Positions 8,213 through 17,065 of a stretch of 64,000 nucleotides of DNA are shown in pieces. The first letter of the stretch is position 1, and every line of letters starts with the position of its first letter. Origin of the DNA: Streptococcus parasanguinis (lineage in GTDB: Bacteria > Bacillota > Bacilli > Lactobacillales > Streptococcaceae); assembly GCF_016648855.1 (NCBI RefSeq), contig NZ_JACLQU010000003.1, positions 62,001-126,000 of the forward strand, written 5' to 3'. Made by a program: the position numbers and the translations under genes. The notes below the pieces were generated by a model. It ran no database searches, was not told the origin of the DNA, and worked only from the letters and a program-made list of their open reading frames with translations.

Positions 8213-9526
8213 ATGAATTATGTGAGACATTTACACAAACGACTAAAACACAGCCTCTTGTCCCTCCTTGTAGGAGTCTTGACATTAGGCCCTATTTCCA
8301 CTGCCTTTGCGGACGACATCTACCAGCAAGAAGATGTCATGAAAATCGCAGCTGATGCTGGACTGGTATTGGATGATTTTTACAAGCCTAAGGCTGACAT
8401 CGTCATCGACGCCAATACTGGAGCTATATTGTACGGAGACAATATCGACACGGTCCGGGACTCAGGAAGCATGGCCAAACTCATGAGTGCCTATGTAGTC
8501 TTTCGGGCCCTCAAAGAAGGCAAGATCAAATATGATACCGTGGTTACAGCAACAGAGGCAGACCAAGCCATCTCGGAAAACAATCTGTTAAGTAACTCAC
8601 CTATTGTAGCTGGTGTTGACTACAAAGTATCTGAATTGATCAAGATGCTCTTTGTTCCATCTTCCAGTGCGGCCGTGATTATGCTGGCCAACGCCGTTAC
8701 TGACAATGATCCCGATAAGTTTTTGGACTTAATGAATCAGTACGCACAAGAAATGGGGATGAGCCATACCAAATGGCACAATCCAAATGGGGCGATGATT
8801 TCGGTCCTTCAGGGCTACTACAATCCTCAGCGCTACGACGTCAATGCCAATAACGAAATCACAGCGCGGGACATGTCTATTCTGGCTTATCACATCGTAA
8901 ACGACCTGCCAGAAATGTTGGAATACACCAAGCAAGCTCATACTACGATCATGGAAGGAACCCCTTACGAGCAAAGCTACGATAATTACAACACTTCCCT
9001 CGAAGGTGGAAAATTCGCCCTTAAAGGAACAGATGGACTCAAAACTGGATCCAGCCCGACTGCTGACTACAACTACACCGCGACAACCAAGCGGGGTAAA
9101 CAGCGGATTATCGAAGTGATTTTGGGGGTTGGGAACTACGATGTCGAGATCGCCGAAAGCTACCGCAATCAAATCGGGAATACCTTGGCTGAGAAAATGT
9201 TCGCAGACTACCAGTATAAAAAAATCCTCTCTGCAGGCGATCATACCATCGACGGGAAGACCATTCACTTGAAGCAAGACTTCTATGCGACCGTTAAGAA
9301 GGGGACGAAGCCAGCGCTAAAACTAGAAAATAACCGCCTAGTCGTCCAGAACGGCTTGCAACAGGTATCTCCAAGCATTAAACCGGGAGTGGCCGTCAGT
9401 GAGTCTAAAGCAACGACCTCTAGCAGTAAAAGCAAGGGACTCGATGTTATGTGGCTCTTCTGCTTCCTGCCTGCCGGAATTTTATACCTGATCTTTAAAC
9501 AAACCGATCCAAAAAGAAGAAAATAG
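8213..9526 (+). CDS. dacA: D-alanyl-D-alanine carboxypeptidase (PBP3/DacA)
   Basis: A low-molecular-weight penicillin-binding protein that trims the terminal D-Ala from peptidoglycan stem pentapeptides outside the membrane. The signal peptide (LLSLLVGVLTLGPISTAFA) is followed by the catalytic motifs SxxK as SMAK (in DSGSMAKLMS), SxN region SENNLLSNS and KTG as LKTGSS. A C-terminal hydrophobic segment (VMWLFCFLPAGILYLIF) and basic tail anchor it in the membrane. The longest frame starts at 8204, but that ATG lies in the -10 box, so 8213 is chosen; this leaves no ribosome binding site. The final length of about 437 residues is normal for the family. Confidence 0.92.
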   Translation: MNYVRHLHKRLKHSLLSLLVGVLTLGPISTAFADDIYQQEDVMKIAADAGLVLDDFYKPKADIVIDANTGAILYGDNIDTVRDSGSMAKLMSAYVVFRALKEGKIKYDTVVTATEADQAISENNLLSNSPIVAGVDYKVSELIKMLFVPSSSAAVIMLANAVTDNDPDKFLDLMNQYAQEMGMSHTKWHNPNGAMISVLQGYYNPQRYDVNANNEITARDMSILAYHIVNDLPEMLEYTKQAHTTIMEGTPYEQSYDNYNTSLEGGKFALKGTDGLKTGSSPTADYNYTATTKRGKQRIIEVILGVGNYDVEIAESYRNQIGNTLAEKMFADYQYKKILSAGDHTIDGKTIHLKQDFYATVKKGTKPALKLENNRLVVQNGLQQVSPSIKPGVAVSESKATTSSSKSKGLDVMWLFCFLPAGILYLIFKQTDPKRRK

Positions 9527-9529
9527 AAA

Positions 9530-9566
9530 AAGAACTCCCATTACCATAAGGTATGGGGGTTCTTGG
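9530..9566 (+). terminator. Terminator of dacA
   Basis: Imperfect stem AAGAACTCCCATTACC / GGTATGGGGGTTCTT directly after the dacA stop codon. Confidence 0.8.
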
Positions 9567-9584
9567 TTTGTCGACAAAGCCATC

Positions 9585-10676
9585 TTAGGCCAAACCTTGA
9601 ACGTAGGCATCTACTGCTACGATGGCTTGGGCAATATCAGAAGCCTTCACTTCAAATGGCATTTGATGGATGGTTTCTCCTTCGATGGTGGCCTGTTGGC
9701 CAACCTTGAGAAGATCTTCATAACTTGCAGTTTCAAGATGCATTTCTTTCAGAGTGGTTGGCATACCGATTTGTTGATAGAAACGAATGTATTTATTCAA
9801 TTCTTCCTTAGGACGGTTTTCTAAGAACAATTGAACTAACGTTCCGTAGGCTACTTTTTCACCGTGAGTCAAATGGTGGATGTCCCCAGTAAGGGCTGTA
9901 AAGCCATTATGGATGGCATGGGCAGCTGCTAACCCACCACTTTCAAACCCAATACCACTAAGAAGGGTATTGGCTTCAATGATGTTTTCAAGAGCAGGGG
10001 TTACGACTTTGGCTTCACAAGCAGCCATGGCTTGGAGTCCATCAGCAAATAAGGTTTCTTCACAACGTTGTGCAATGGCGACACCCGCTAAGGTTTGTCG
10101 TTGACCCAACATGGTTTTTCCATTGGCTTGCATTACCGCACGCGCTTCGACCCAAGTCGCTAATCCATCTGCGATTCCAGAAGCGAGCAAACGTTTTGGT
10201 GCTTGAGAGATGACTTTGCTATCCACCAAGACCAATTCTGGGTTTTTAGAATAGAAAATATAGCGAGCAAAGGCACCTTCATCCGTGTAGATAACTGACA
10301 AAGCGGAAACGGGAGCATCTGTAGAGGCAATGGTAGGGGCAATCACAACTGGTGATTTTAAAAGATCGGCAATAGCTTTCGCACTATCGATGGTCTTTCC
10401 TCCACCAAGTCCAATGACCAAATCACAGCCATTTTCTTCTGCCAAACTAACCACACGATTGATTTCGTTATCAGAAGCTTCTCCATTAAAGAAGACTGGC
10501 AAGACTGTAAATCCATACCGAAGGAGATATTTTTCAAATCGTTCTCCTACGATTTCATAGACTACTGAGTCGCATAGTAATACAGGATGACTCCCCAGTT
10601 CTAAAATAGGTTTTGCATTTTCAAATAAGGCATTTTCCCCTTGAATGTAACGTGACGGACTTGCAAAATTTCTCAT
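9585..10676 (-). CDS. gldA: Glycerol dehydrogenase
   Basis: A 363-residue iron/zinc alcohol dehydrogenase of the GldA type, which oxidises glycerol to dihydroxyacetone with NAD, or runs in reverse to reduce hydroxyketones. Seen: nucleotide-binding GLGGGKTIDSAKAIA (about residues 93-107), STDAPVSALSV, and metal-binding residues in GLAAAHAIHNGFTAL and HLTHGEKVAYG. The start at 10676 (MRNFASPSRYIQG) has GGAGGAG upstream; the longer frame would overlap the previous gene. It is last in the glycyl-radical operon, suggesting it handles a C3 product or restores NAD balance there. Confidence 0.93.
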   Translation of the reverse strand: MRNFASPSRYIQGENALFENAKPILELGSHPVLLCDSVVYEIVGERFEKYLLRYGFTVLPVFFNGEASDNEINRVVSLAEENGCDLVIGLGGGKTIDSAKAIADLLKSPVVIAPTIASTDAPVSALSVIYTDEGAFARYIFYSKNPELVLVDSKVISQAPKRLLASGIADGLATWVEARAVMQANGKTMLGQRQTLAGVAIAQRCEETLFADGLQAMAACEAKVVTPALENIIEANTLLSGIGFESGGLAAAHAIHNGFTALTGDIHHLTHGEKVAYGTLVQLFLENRPKEELNKYIRFYQQIGMPTTLKEMHLETASYEDLLKVGQQATIEGETIHQMPFEVKASDIAQAIVAVDAYVQGLA

Positions 10677-10690
10677 ATACTCCTCCTTTA

Positions 10691-11359
10691 TCAAATTATA
10701 TTCTGATGATGAATAGCTGACCAATCATTTGCAAAATCATTCACCGCTTTTTCAATTGACGGCATTCCAAAAGCCGCTTCAAAGACATCAGCCCCAGCAG
10801 TGATGGCTTGTGCCCCTTCTTTGAATGCTCGATTGACTTGACCGACATTCTTAAAGGATGCTGCTAGAATTTTGCTTGATGATTGATTTTTTTCGATTGA
10901 ATCTGCCAATTGTGCTATTACCTGTGCTGAATCAATATTCAAGTTCTCCATTCGATTATAATAGGGAGCAAGGTAATCTGCGCCTGCTTCAATAGCCAAA
11001 AGACCTTGAAATACAGTATAAATTGCGGTTGCAGTAATTTTATAACCTTCTGATTTTAATGTTTTGATAGCTGCCAACCCCTCAGGAGTAACCGGAACTT
11101 TAATAAAAACATTTCCGCCACATTCTTGTCGAATTTTCGCAGCATCTTTTAAAATACCGTCATAATCTTTCGCAACAACTTGCACATGGATAGAAGGAGC
11201 TTCACCAATGATCTCCCGAACCTCATGAATCCGTTTAAAGAAATCGATTTCTCCTTCTTTTTTGGCAATTGTTGGGTTAGAGGTTACCCCAGCAAGAGGT
11301 AACACTCGAGCCCATTTTTTTATTTCATTTATATTTAAAGTATCAAGCATAAATTCCAT
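10691..11359 (-). CDS. talC: Transaldolase-like fructose-6-phosphate aldolase (TalC/Fsa family)
   Basis: A 222-residue protein of the small transaldolase/fructose-6-phosphate aldolase family (TIM barrel). Seen: [13 protein letters not shown] near the start, and the Schiff-base lysine in [11 protein letters not shown] (about residue 87). The ATG at 11359 is chosen because AGAGG is 7 bases upstream; the ATG two codons earlier is too close to it. It sits between the glycyl radical enzyme gene and gldA, the same set as in E. coli (fsaB-gldA near pflD) and in pneumococcus. A link of dihydroxyacetone to sugar phosphates is inferred from that pairing. Confidence 0.88.
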   Translation of the reverse strand: MEFMLDTLNINEIKKWARVLPLAGVTSNPTIAKKEGEIDFFKRIHEVREIIGEAPSIHVQVVAKDYDGILKDAAKIRQECGGNVFIKVPVTPEGLAAIKTLKSEGYKITATAIYTVFQGLLAIEAGADYLAPYYNRMENLNIDSAQVIAQLADSIEKNQSSSKILAASFKNVGQVNRAFKEGAQAITAGADVFEAAFGMPSIEKAVNDFANDWSAIHHQNII

Positions 11360-11374
11360 ATACATACCTCTTTA

Positions 11375-13813
11375 CTATAGAGTATGCTCTGTCCGTCCAA
11401 TAATATCATCTTGTGTAGCTCTTGATAGTACATTGAAGAAAGCTGAGTAGCCTGCAACACGTACAATTAAGTCACGGTGTTTTTCCGGATGTTTTTGAGC
11501 ATCTAATAACGTTTCTCTAGAAACCACATTATATTGAATATGGTATCCATGTAGACGATTAAAGAACGTACGGAGTAAAGCAATAAGTTTTAATTTATCT
11601 TCTTCTTTGGCTAAAGTTTGTGGGTTTACTTTTTGGTTCAGTAAAACACCACCAACTATTTCATCTGTTGGCAATTTAGAAACTGATTTTAGAACAGATG
11701 TTGGGCCATGTTGGTCCATATTGTGGGATGGAGAGCATCCTTCTGCTAGTGGAGTTCCAGCATTACGACCGTCCGGAGTAGCTAATGTTCCACGACCTTG
11801 TCCTACATTGGCTGAAATAGAAGATGTACCTGAGTAACGGATACCACCGATTGGCCCACGTCCATAGCGAGTATTTGGATATTTAGCAATTTCATCCACA
11901 TAAATATCGTATGCTTCTCGAACTAAGCTGTCTGCATAGTCATCATCGTTTCCATACTTCGGTGCATCATGGATAAGCATCTCTTGGATTTCTTTTCCAC
12001 GTTCGCCCTCGTAATCGGTTTCCAGAGCATGCCATAGTTCTTGTGGTGTTAAGCGCCCTTCTTCAAATACCAGTTTCTTGATCGCTGCAAGCGAATCGGA
12101 TAAGTTTGCAATACCCACTTGTAAACCAGAAATATAATCGTAGACAGCCCCACCTTCTTTTAGGTGTTTTCCACGTCCAATACAGTCATCTGTCAAAGCT
12201 GAACAGAGGATATCTGGCACTTCTCTTTCAAGAGATAGGTCGATAGAGTTTTCTACGATCACACTCATGCGGGTTAAGTGGCGTAAGGTCTTGTCCCATG
12301 CTGTTTGCAATTCATCGAAGCTCTTCATGTCTTTAAAATGACCAAAGCTTGGTGCAAAGCGCTTGCCAGAAGCAGGATCGATTCCGTCATTCATCGTAAT
12401 GAGCAAAACTTTAGGGAAGTTCATATAACTCATACCTGTACAGCGATATCCCCACTTACCTGGAACAGCTGTTTCTACACAACCAATTGCACTGTAATCA
12501 TAAGCATCTTCTTCAAGCACGCCTTTTGAAATAAAGGATGGAATAATGATCTCATCATTATTGAAAGCAGGCATACCGAATCCGAGCTTCATAACTTCAA
12601 TACATTCGTTCATGAAGCGGGCATCCAAACCAGCATGGTAACGAACAGTTAAGTTTGGTTGAGGAAGGTGAGTTTGAGCAACAGACTTCAACACTAAATA
12701 AGACAATGGGTTAACAGCGTCTTTCTTATCACGCGTTTGACCACCAATCGTAACATTTTGATAAAGCGGACTACCTGCAGATGAGAAGGTATGTGCTTGA
12801 CTACGTACTTTGTTAATTGTAATAGTCTTAATCCAAAGGTTGGTCAAGCGTTCAACAATACTCTCTTCAGTTTCCCGTCCACTTTCCAAATCAGCTTTAA
12901 CGTATGGATACATATATTGGTCAAAACGGCCATATGAAAGTGAGTGTCCATTTGATTCAATCTGAAGAATACATTGGATAAACCAAACAGACTGAACAGC
13001 CTCTGCAAATGTACTTGCAGGCTCGTATGGAACTTTTGAGCAAATCTCTGCAATTTCAAGCAATTCCTTCTTACGTTCAGGAGTTGCTGTCTCAGCAAGT
13101 TGTTTAGCAAGTTCAACAAATCGTTGAGCATAGGTCTTAACAGCATCAACTACGATAAAGATAGAATCGTAAAAATGGTACTTATCAATGCTAGCTGGAT
13201 CCGTTAGATCTAGGGCTGCTTTAGCTTGGCGGGCTCTTTCTTCAAAACCTTTCAAGCCATATTGCAATAATTTTTGATAATTGACTGCTAAGTGGGCATC
13301 TCCTGAATTCATCTTCCCTTCCATACCGAAGAATCCTGTTTCCATATAGACAGATACTTCTTCAGGTAGAAGAGCTCCAGCTCTTGCACGTAAGTTATTA
13401 TTTTCCCAGAACGGTGCGATACTACGGAGCTGCTCTTTCGTTTCTTCCGTAATATAGAAGACGTCACCATCCCGCTTTTCAAAAAGATCCAATTCCTTCA
13501 GAACGAACTCTAAAGTATATTCTGGGAAGATCGGAGCATCTTTATTAGAGGATGCTTGGTTTCCAGCAATCATGGATTCATCCTCAATATAGATTGTCAT
13601 ATTTTCAAGAATCTCTTTCAACATATAGGCACGTTTAAGAACATTTGGTTGTTCCTTATAACGATCATATGCCTTAGTTGCAAGAACGGCACGTTCAGCG
13701 TCGATATAAGGCTTCTTGTTTAAGACATCTTCACGATACTTATTCATGCGTTCAGTGAGGCTTCCAAAATATTCTGTTTTAATGCTTGTACTTGCTACTT
13801 CTACTTGTTTCAT
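11375..13813 (-). CDS. Glycyl radical enzyme (PflD/formate C-acetyltransferase-like)
   Basis: An 812-residue glycyl radical enzyme. Seen: active-site cysteine in SAIGCVETAVPG (about residue 447), an upstream NGHSLSYGRFDQ block, and the glycine-radical loop RVAGYSAFF about 25 residues from the C terminus. GCVE with a Glu two residues after the Cys, and the GHS block, are features of the dehydratase/lyase branch (glycerol or diol dehydratase, CutC) rather than of classical PflB. The automatic name pyruvate formate-lyase may therefore be wrong. It needs an activase, encoded divergently at 17940, and has its own promoter (13861-13889). The neighbours gldA and talC point to C3-polyol chemistry, but the substrate is not proven. 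Confidence 0.85.
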   Translation of the reverse strand: MKQVEVASTSIKTEYFGSLTERMNKYREDVLNKKPYIDAERAVLATKAYDRYKEQPNVLKRAYMLKEILENMTIYIEDESMIAGNQASSNKDAPIFPEYTLEFVLKELDLFEKRDGDVFYITEETKEQLRSIAPFWENNNLRARAGALLPEEVSVYMETGFFGMEGKMNSGDAHLAVNYQKLLQYGLKGFEERARQAKAALDLTDPASIDKYHFYDSIFIVVDAVKTYAQRFVELAKQLAETATPERKKELLEIAEICSKVPYEPASTFAEAVQSVWFIQCILQIESNGHSLSYGRFDQYMYPYVKADLESGRETEESIVERLTNLWIKTITINKVRSQAHTFSSAGSPLYQNVTIGGQTRDKKDAVNPLSYLVLKSVAQTHLPQPNLTVRYHAGLDARFMNECIEVMKLGFGMPAFNNDEIIIPSFISKGVLEEDAYDYSAIGCVETAVPGKWGYRCTGMSYMNFPKVLLITMNDGIDPASGKRFAPSFGHFKDMKSFDELQTAWDKTLRHLTRMSVIVENSIDLSLEREVPDILCSALTDDCIGRGKHLKEGGAVYDYISGLQVGIANLSDSLAAIKKLVFEEGRLTPQELWHALETDYEGERGKEIQEMLIHDAPKYGNDDDYADSLVREAYDIYVDEIAKYPNTRYGRGPIGGIRYSGTSSISANVGQGRGTLATPDGRNAGTPLAEGCSPSHNMDQHGPTSVLKSVSKLPTDEIVGGVLLNQKVNPQTLAKEEDKLKLIALLRTFFNRLHGYHIQYNVVSRETLLDAQKHPEKHRDLIVRVAGYSAFFNVLSRATQDDIIGRTEHTL

Positions 13814-13851
13814 TTTTTCAAAACCTTTCTTTTGAAATTATTTTGTTTTCT

Positions 13852-13889
13852 TTCGTAACTATAGTAGCATTAAATTTTACGAATTTCAA
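13852..13889 (-). promoter_or_regulatory. Internal promoter of the glycyl radical enzyme gene
   Basis: Minus strand TTGAAA (13884-13889), 17 bp spacer, TACTAT (13861-13866) preceded by TGC. TTCGTAA half-sites (13852-13858 and, inverted, 13877-13883) flank the -10. Confidence 0.6.
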
Positions 13890-13926
13890 TGAATTATGGA
13901 TAATACCTATAAATTCTATTCTAGTC

Positions 13927-13938
13927 GCACATCTGTGC
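13927..13938. promoter_or_regulatory. GCACA-N2-TGTGC operator upstream of the glycyl radical enzyme promoter
   Basis: Inverted repeat GCACATCTGTGC, centred 71.5 bp upstream of the 3' edge of the -10 box. An almost identical site (16029-16040) lies at the same distance from the PTS promoter. Confidence 0.65.
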
Positions 13939-13954
13939 ACTCCTAATAAACGCA

Positions 13955-15256
13955 CTATTTTTCAGCTTGTAATTCGTTGTTATAGGCAAGATTATCTTGG
14001 AATTTGAAGAATGGGAAATATACGACAGTCGAGGTTGCGAGAACCAGCACTTGAACGAAAGCACCTTGCCAACCTCCAACCATAAATCCAGAAATAATGG
14101 CTGGTGTACTCCAAGGAAGGGTCACACCTGAGAATGGATGCATGAACCCAATAGCAATTGAAGTATAAACAATTATCGCTGCTAAAATTGGAACGATAAT
14201 AAATGGAAGGAACATCACTGGGTTCATTACAATTGGGAAGCCAAATACGACGGGTTCATTAACATTGAAGATTGCAGGAAAAGCTGCAACTTTCCCAAGT
14301 GCCTTATATTGTTTTGACTTAGCAGCAAATAACATAGCAACAACCAAACCAAAGGTTATACCTGATCCAGACAAAATAAGGAAACTATCTAGGAATTGTT
14401 GAGTTACAATGTGAGCACCATTTTCAACGGATAGCTTCCCAGCTGCCAACATTGATTTATTGGCATCCAGGTTAGAAAGTAGTAAGGCTGTTACTACACC
14501 ATTGACAACTGATTGTCCGTGCACACCAAACCACCACAAGAACGAAATAAAGAAGGCAATTCCAATCGCTCCGTAAAGTGATCCTGTTAGACCTTGTAGA
14601 GGAACCTGAATGACATCATAGATCATTTCAATGAAAGTACCGCCACTTGTCACTACTTTTGATACGATATAGACAATCATTGATAGTAAGAAAATCACGA
14701 AAGCAGGAATCATCGCTTCAAATTGTTTGGCAATGGCTTGAGGTACTTGTTCTGGCATTTTAATAACAATGTGTCTTTGGATAAACACAGTATAAATCGC
14801 ACCAACTACCAGACCTATAATAATAGCCCCGATAATCCCTTGACCACCAAACCATACTTTTGCAATGGCATCACCAATTGGTTCTCCCTTAGCTGGTACA
14901 TAAGAAGATTTTAACAAGATAAAGTATGAAGATAGGGACAAAACTCCTGCTGGCAAGGGTTCTACTCCACTGTTTTTAGCATATGAATAACCAATGGAGA
15001 AGCACGAAATTAAGCCCATGATGGCGAATGTTCCTGAATAAACCTGCATAAATGGCTCTGTCCACGTATCGCCAAATACACTAGCAATAGCCTGATTAAG
15101 GCCTTCAAATGGTAATTGCCCAATAATCAGGAACAAACTACCAACTACCGTTAATGGAAGGATCGCTAACATCCCATCTTTAAGAGCAATAATTCCTTTC
15201 AAGTTTACAAACCGCATGATTGGAGCGATAATTTTCTGAGAATTAAAATTAGACAT
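13955..15256 (-). CDS. PTS lactose/cellobiose-family IIC permease
   Basis: A 433-residue membrane permease with about ten hydrophobic segments, of the lactose/cellobiose (CelB-type) PTS IIC family. Seen: NLKGIIALKDGMLAILPLTVVGSLFLIIGQLPF near the N terminus, typical of CelB proteins, and FNVNEPVVFGFPIVMNPVMFLPFI in the C-terminal half, where substrate-contact residues lie. It follows IIB by 11 bp with an AGGAGG site. The presence of the sugar-specific permease in a glycyl-radical operon suggests co-uptake of a sugar or polyol processed by the cluster. Confidence 0.9.
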   Translation of the reverse strand: MSNFNSQKIIAPIMRFVNLKGIIALKDGMLAILPLTVVGSLFLIIGQLPFEGLNQAIASVFGDTWTEPFMQVYSGTFAIMGLISCFSIGYSYAKNSGVEPLPAGVLSLSSYFILLKSSYVPAKGEPIGDAIAKVWFGGQGIIGAIIIGLVVGAIYTVFIQRHIVIKMPEQVPQAIAKQFEAMIPAFVIFLLSMIVYIVSKVVTSGGTFIEMIYDVIQVPLQGLTGSLYGAIGIAFFISFLWWFGVHGQSVVNGVVTALLLSNLDANKSMLAAGKLSVENGAHIVTQQFLDSFLILSGSGITFGLVVAMLFAAKSKQYKALGKVAAFPAIFNVNEPVVFGFPIVMNPVMFLPFIIVPILAAIIVYTSIAIGFMHPFSGVTLPWSTPAIISGFMVGGWQGAFVQVLVLATSTVVYFPFFKFQDNLAYNNELQAEK

Positions 15257-15267
15257 GGGAAGCCTCC

Positions 15268-15576
15268 TTATTTTTCTCCTAGCAATTCTAGAGCTAGATT
15301 TAGTACTTTCTTACCATCCAACATCCCATAATCTGCCATAGGGATGACAGCAATAGGAATATGGTTTGCCTCACAAATCGCTTTTGATTTATCCAAAGTA
15401 TAAGCTACTTGAGGGCCCAACAAAGCGACATCGATTTCAGGAGCAAAATCTGCTAATTTCGCTTGAGAATAGGCATCGATTTCAGCATCAATCCCTAATT
15501 CCTTAGCCGCCACCTTCATATTATTTACCAACATTCCTGTTGAAAATCCTGCTGCACAAAACAATCCAATTTTCAT
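15268..15576 (-). CDS. PTS lactose/cellobiose-family IIB
   Basis: A 102-residue cytosolic phosphocarrier. The phosphorylated cysteine is in KIGLFCAAGFSTGML (Cys 7), matching the lactose/cellobiose IIB P-loop. The start MKIGLF is chosen because AAGGAGG lies 9 bases upstream; the longer frame would run into IIA. It receives phosphate from IIA and passes it to the sugar at IIC. Confidence 0.9.
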   Translation of the reverse strand: MKIGLFCAAGFSTGMLVNNMKVAAKELGIDAEIDAYSQAKLADFAPEIDVALLGPQVAYTLDKSKAICEANHIPIAVIPMADYGMLDGKKVLNLALELLGEK

Positions 15577-15589
15577 CTTCTTTTCCTCC

Positions 15590-15913
15590 TTATTGTTTCG
15601 CTGAAAGTTCTTTACGTAAGTCAATCATTTCTTTGATCAAGTTAATCTCTGTGATTGAAGTCATTAAGTGATCTTGTGAGTGCACAAACAAAGCTGTAAT
15701 CTCTGTCTTTGTCCCACCTGCTTCCTGGGCTAAAAATTGTGTTTGCAAGTTATGCGCTTCTAGCAATGCTGCATCTGCTTTCGCAATTTCGTCTTCAGAA
15801 GATGTAAAATCGCCCTCCTTAGCATATGATAAAGCTTGGTAAATATGCTGTTTAGCATCACCCGCATTTAAAATCAATCCCATAATAATTTGGTCTGCAA
15901 CAATTATTTCCAT
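15590..15913 (-). CDS. PTS lactose/cellobiose-family IIA
   Basis: A 107-residue helical phosphocarrier with the phospho-histidine motif LFVHSQDHLMTSITE (His near residue 78). First gene of the IIA-IIB-IIC operon. A GTG two codons upstream (15919) is also possible; AAAGGAG is 10 bases from the ATG and 4 from the GTG. A strong promoter, a cre-like site and an upstream GCACA palindrome precede it. Confidence 0.9.
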   Translation of the reverse strand: MEIIVADQIIMGLILNAGDAKQHIYQALSYAKEGDFTSSEDEIAKADAALLEAHNLQTQFLAQEAGGTKTEITALFVHSQDHLMTSITEINLIKEMIDLRKELSAKQ

Positions 15914-15940
15914 GTGCACTACACTCCTTTATCAATCTAC

Positions 15941-15991
15941 TGAAAGCGCTTTTTCTATTGTCAATATACCATTTATATTTTTGCCGGTCAA
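15941..15991 (-). promoter_or_regulatory. PTS/glycyl-radical operon promoter with cre-like site
   Basis: Minus strand TTGACC (15986-15991), 17 bp spacer, TATATT (15963-15968) preceded by TGG. TGAAAGCGCTTTTT at 15941-15954 fits the cre consensus at 12 of 14 positions read on the minus strand. It lies just downstream of the predicted transcription start, a position where CcpA blocks elongation. Confidence 0.7.
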
Positions 15992-16028
15992 TAAAAATCA
16001 CAACATTTGATTATTGTTTTTGTTTTTT

Positions 16029-16040
16029 GCACATTTGTGC
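16029..16040. promoter_or_regulatory. GCACA-N2-TGTGC operator upstream of the PTS promoter
   Basis: Inverted repeat GCACATTTGTGC, centred 71.5 bp upstream of the 3' edge of the -10 box, exactly as at 13927-13938. The identical spacing suggests an activator site, most likely for the SorC-family or DeoR-family protein encoded next to it. Confidence 0.65.
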
Positions 16041-16079
16041 TATTTAACTCAAAAAAATAAGGACTGCATTCCTGCTGTC

Positions 16080-17051
16080 CTATTTTTTAGTAAATTGCTG
16101 ATCACCATCTAATTCTAAGACTTTTAAGATCGTTGCTTCATCTGTGACTAAATGATTGATATAGTTGGCTTTCAAAACCGATAAAAGTGCTTTTGCTTTC
16201 TGATCACCGTAGGCCAAAGAGATGGTGTTTGGTACCTCTCTCAATTCCTCCAATGTGATAGATATTGTTCTTTCCTGTAATTCAGGATAAACGGGGATAC
16301 CTTCTTGATCAAAGAAACGACAGCATACTTCTCCTACAGCATGTTCTGACTCCAATTTCTTAAAATCATTTGATGTCAGCATATCAAACCACTGAGGATT
16401 CTTGCTATCTGCATAGCCACCAATCCCTACAGCCGCAACATCCAAACAACGCCAACTAGCTTTCAAATCCTCAAAATACTTAGAAGATAAGATGCCTTCC
16501 GTCACCTCAGAATTTTCTTGAATGACACTCGCGTTTATAAAATGACATTCCCCATGAAATTTACTCGCCATACTGTAGATCAGCGTATTGACATGGTAGC
16601 GAGCATGAATATGACTGGGACCTCCAGCTAGGGGATAAAACTGTACACCATCCAAGCGCTTCGTTCCAACTTGTTCTACCATTAATCTGAGAGACTTGCC
16701 CCATGAAAATCCGACTGTCATTCCATCTTCAATCAAATTACGAAGCATGACCGCACTTGCTTGCGCCAGTCGCTTTTCAAGGCTTTCTCGAGGTTCATCA
16801 ACTAGATTCGGTATAATCTCGATAGCTTTTAAGCCATATTTTTGTTTGATATAATTTTCTAAATGGAAGAGGCGAGTATCAAAGTTTTCGATTTCAATTT
16901 TTACTACGCCCTCTTTCTTGGCCTCTGCTAGCATTCTGCTGACAGTTGTACGGTAGATTCCAGTTTCTGCTGCGATTTGCGATTGACTTTTGTCTTCAAC
17001 ATAGTATAGATAGGCTAATTTAGCAAGTAACTTTTTCCGTTCATCTTTCAA
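16080..17051 (-). CDS. SorC/DeoR-type sugar-binding transcriptional regulator
   Basis: A 323-residue regulator. The N-terminal HTH is KLAYLYYVEDKSQSQIAAETGIYRTTVSRMLAEA (about residues 10-43). A phosphosugar-binding domain follows, with GFSWGKSLRLMVEQV and VAAVGIGGYADS, typical of the SorC/CggR effector fold. It follows the DeoR gene by 14 bp and precedes the PTS operon. It is a good candidate for binding the two GCACA palindromes and switching on the operon when a phosphorylated substrate is present; that assignment is inference. Confidence 0.85.
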   Translation of the reverse strand: MKDERKKLLAKLAYLYYVEDKSQSQIAAETGIYRTTVSRMLAEAKKEGVVKIEIENFDTRLFHLENYIKQKYGLKAIEIIPNLVDEPRESLEKRLAQASAVMLRNLIEDGMTVGFSWGKSLRLMVEQVGTKRLDGVQFYPLAGGPSHIHARYHVNTLIYSMASKFHGECHFINASVIQENSEVTEGILSSKYFEDLKASWRCLDVAAVGIGGYADSKNPQWFDMLTSNDFKKLESEHAVGEVCCRFFDQEGIPVYPELQERTISITLEELREVPNTISLAYGDQKAKALLSVLKANYINHLVTDEATILKVLELDGDQQFTKK

Positions 17052-17065
17052 TTGGCTTCTCCTTC

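Noticed and set aside
8729..9277. 182-codon frame antisense to dacA
   Set aside because: Shadow of dacA codon bias; no ribosome site and no domain.
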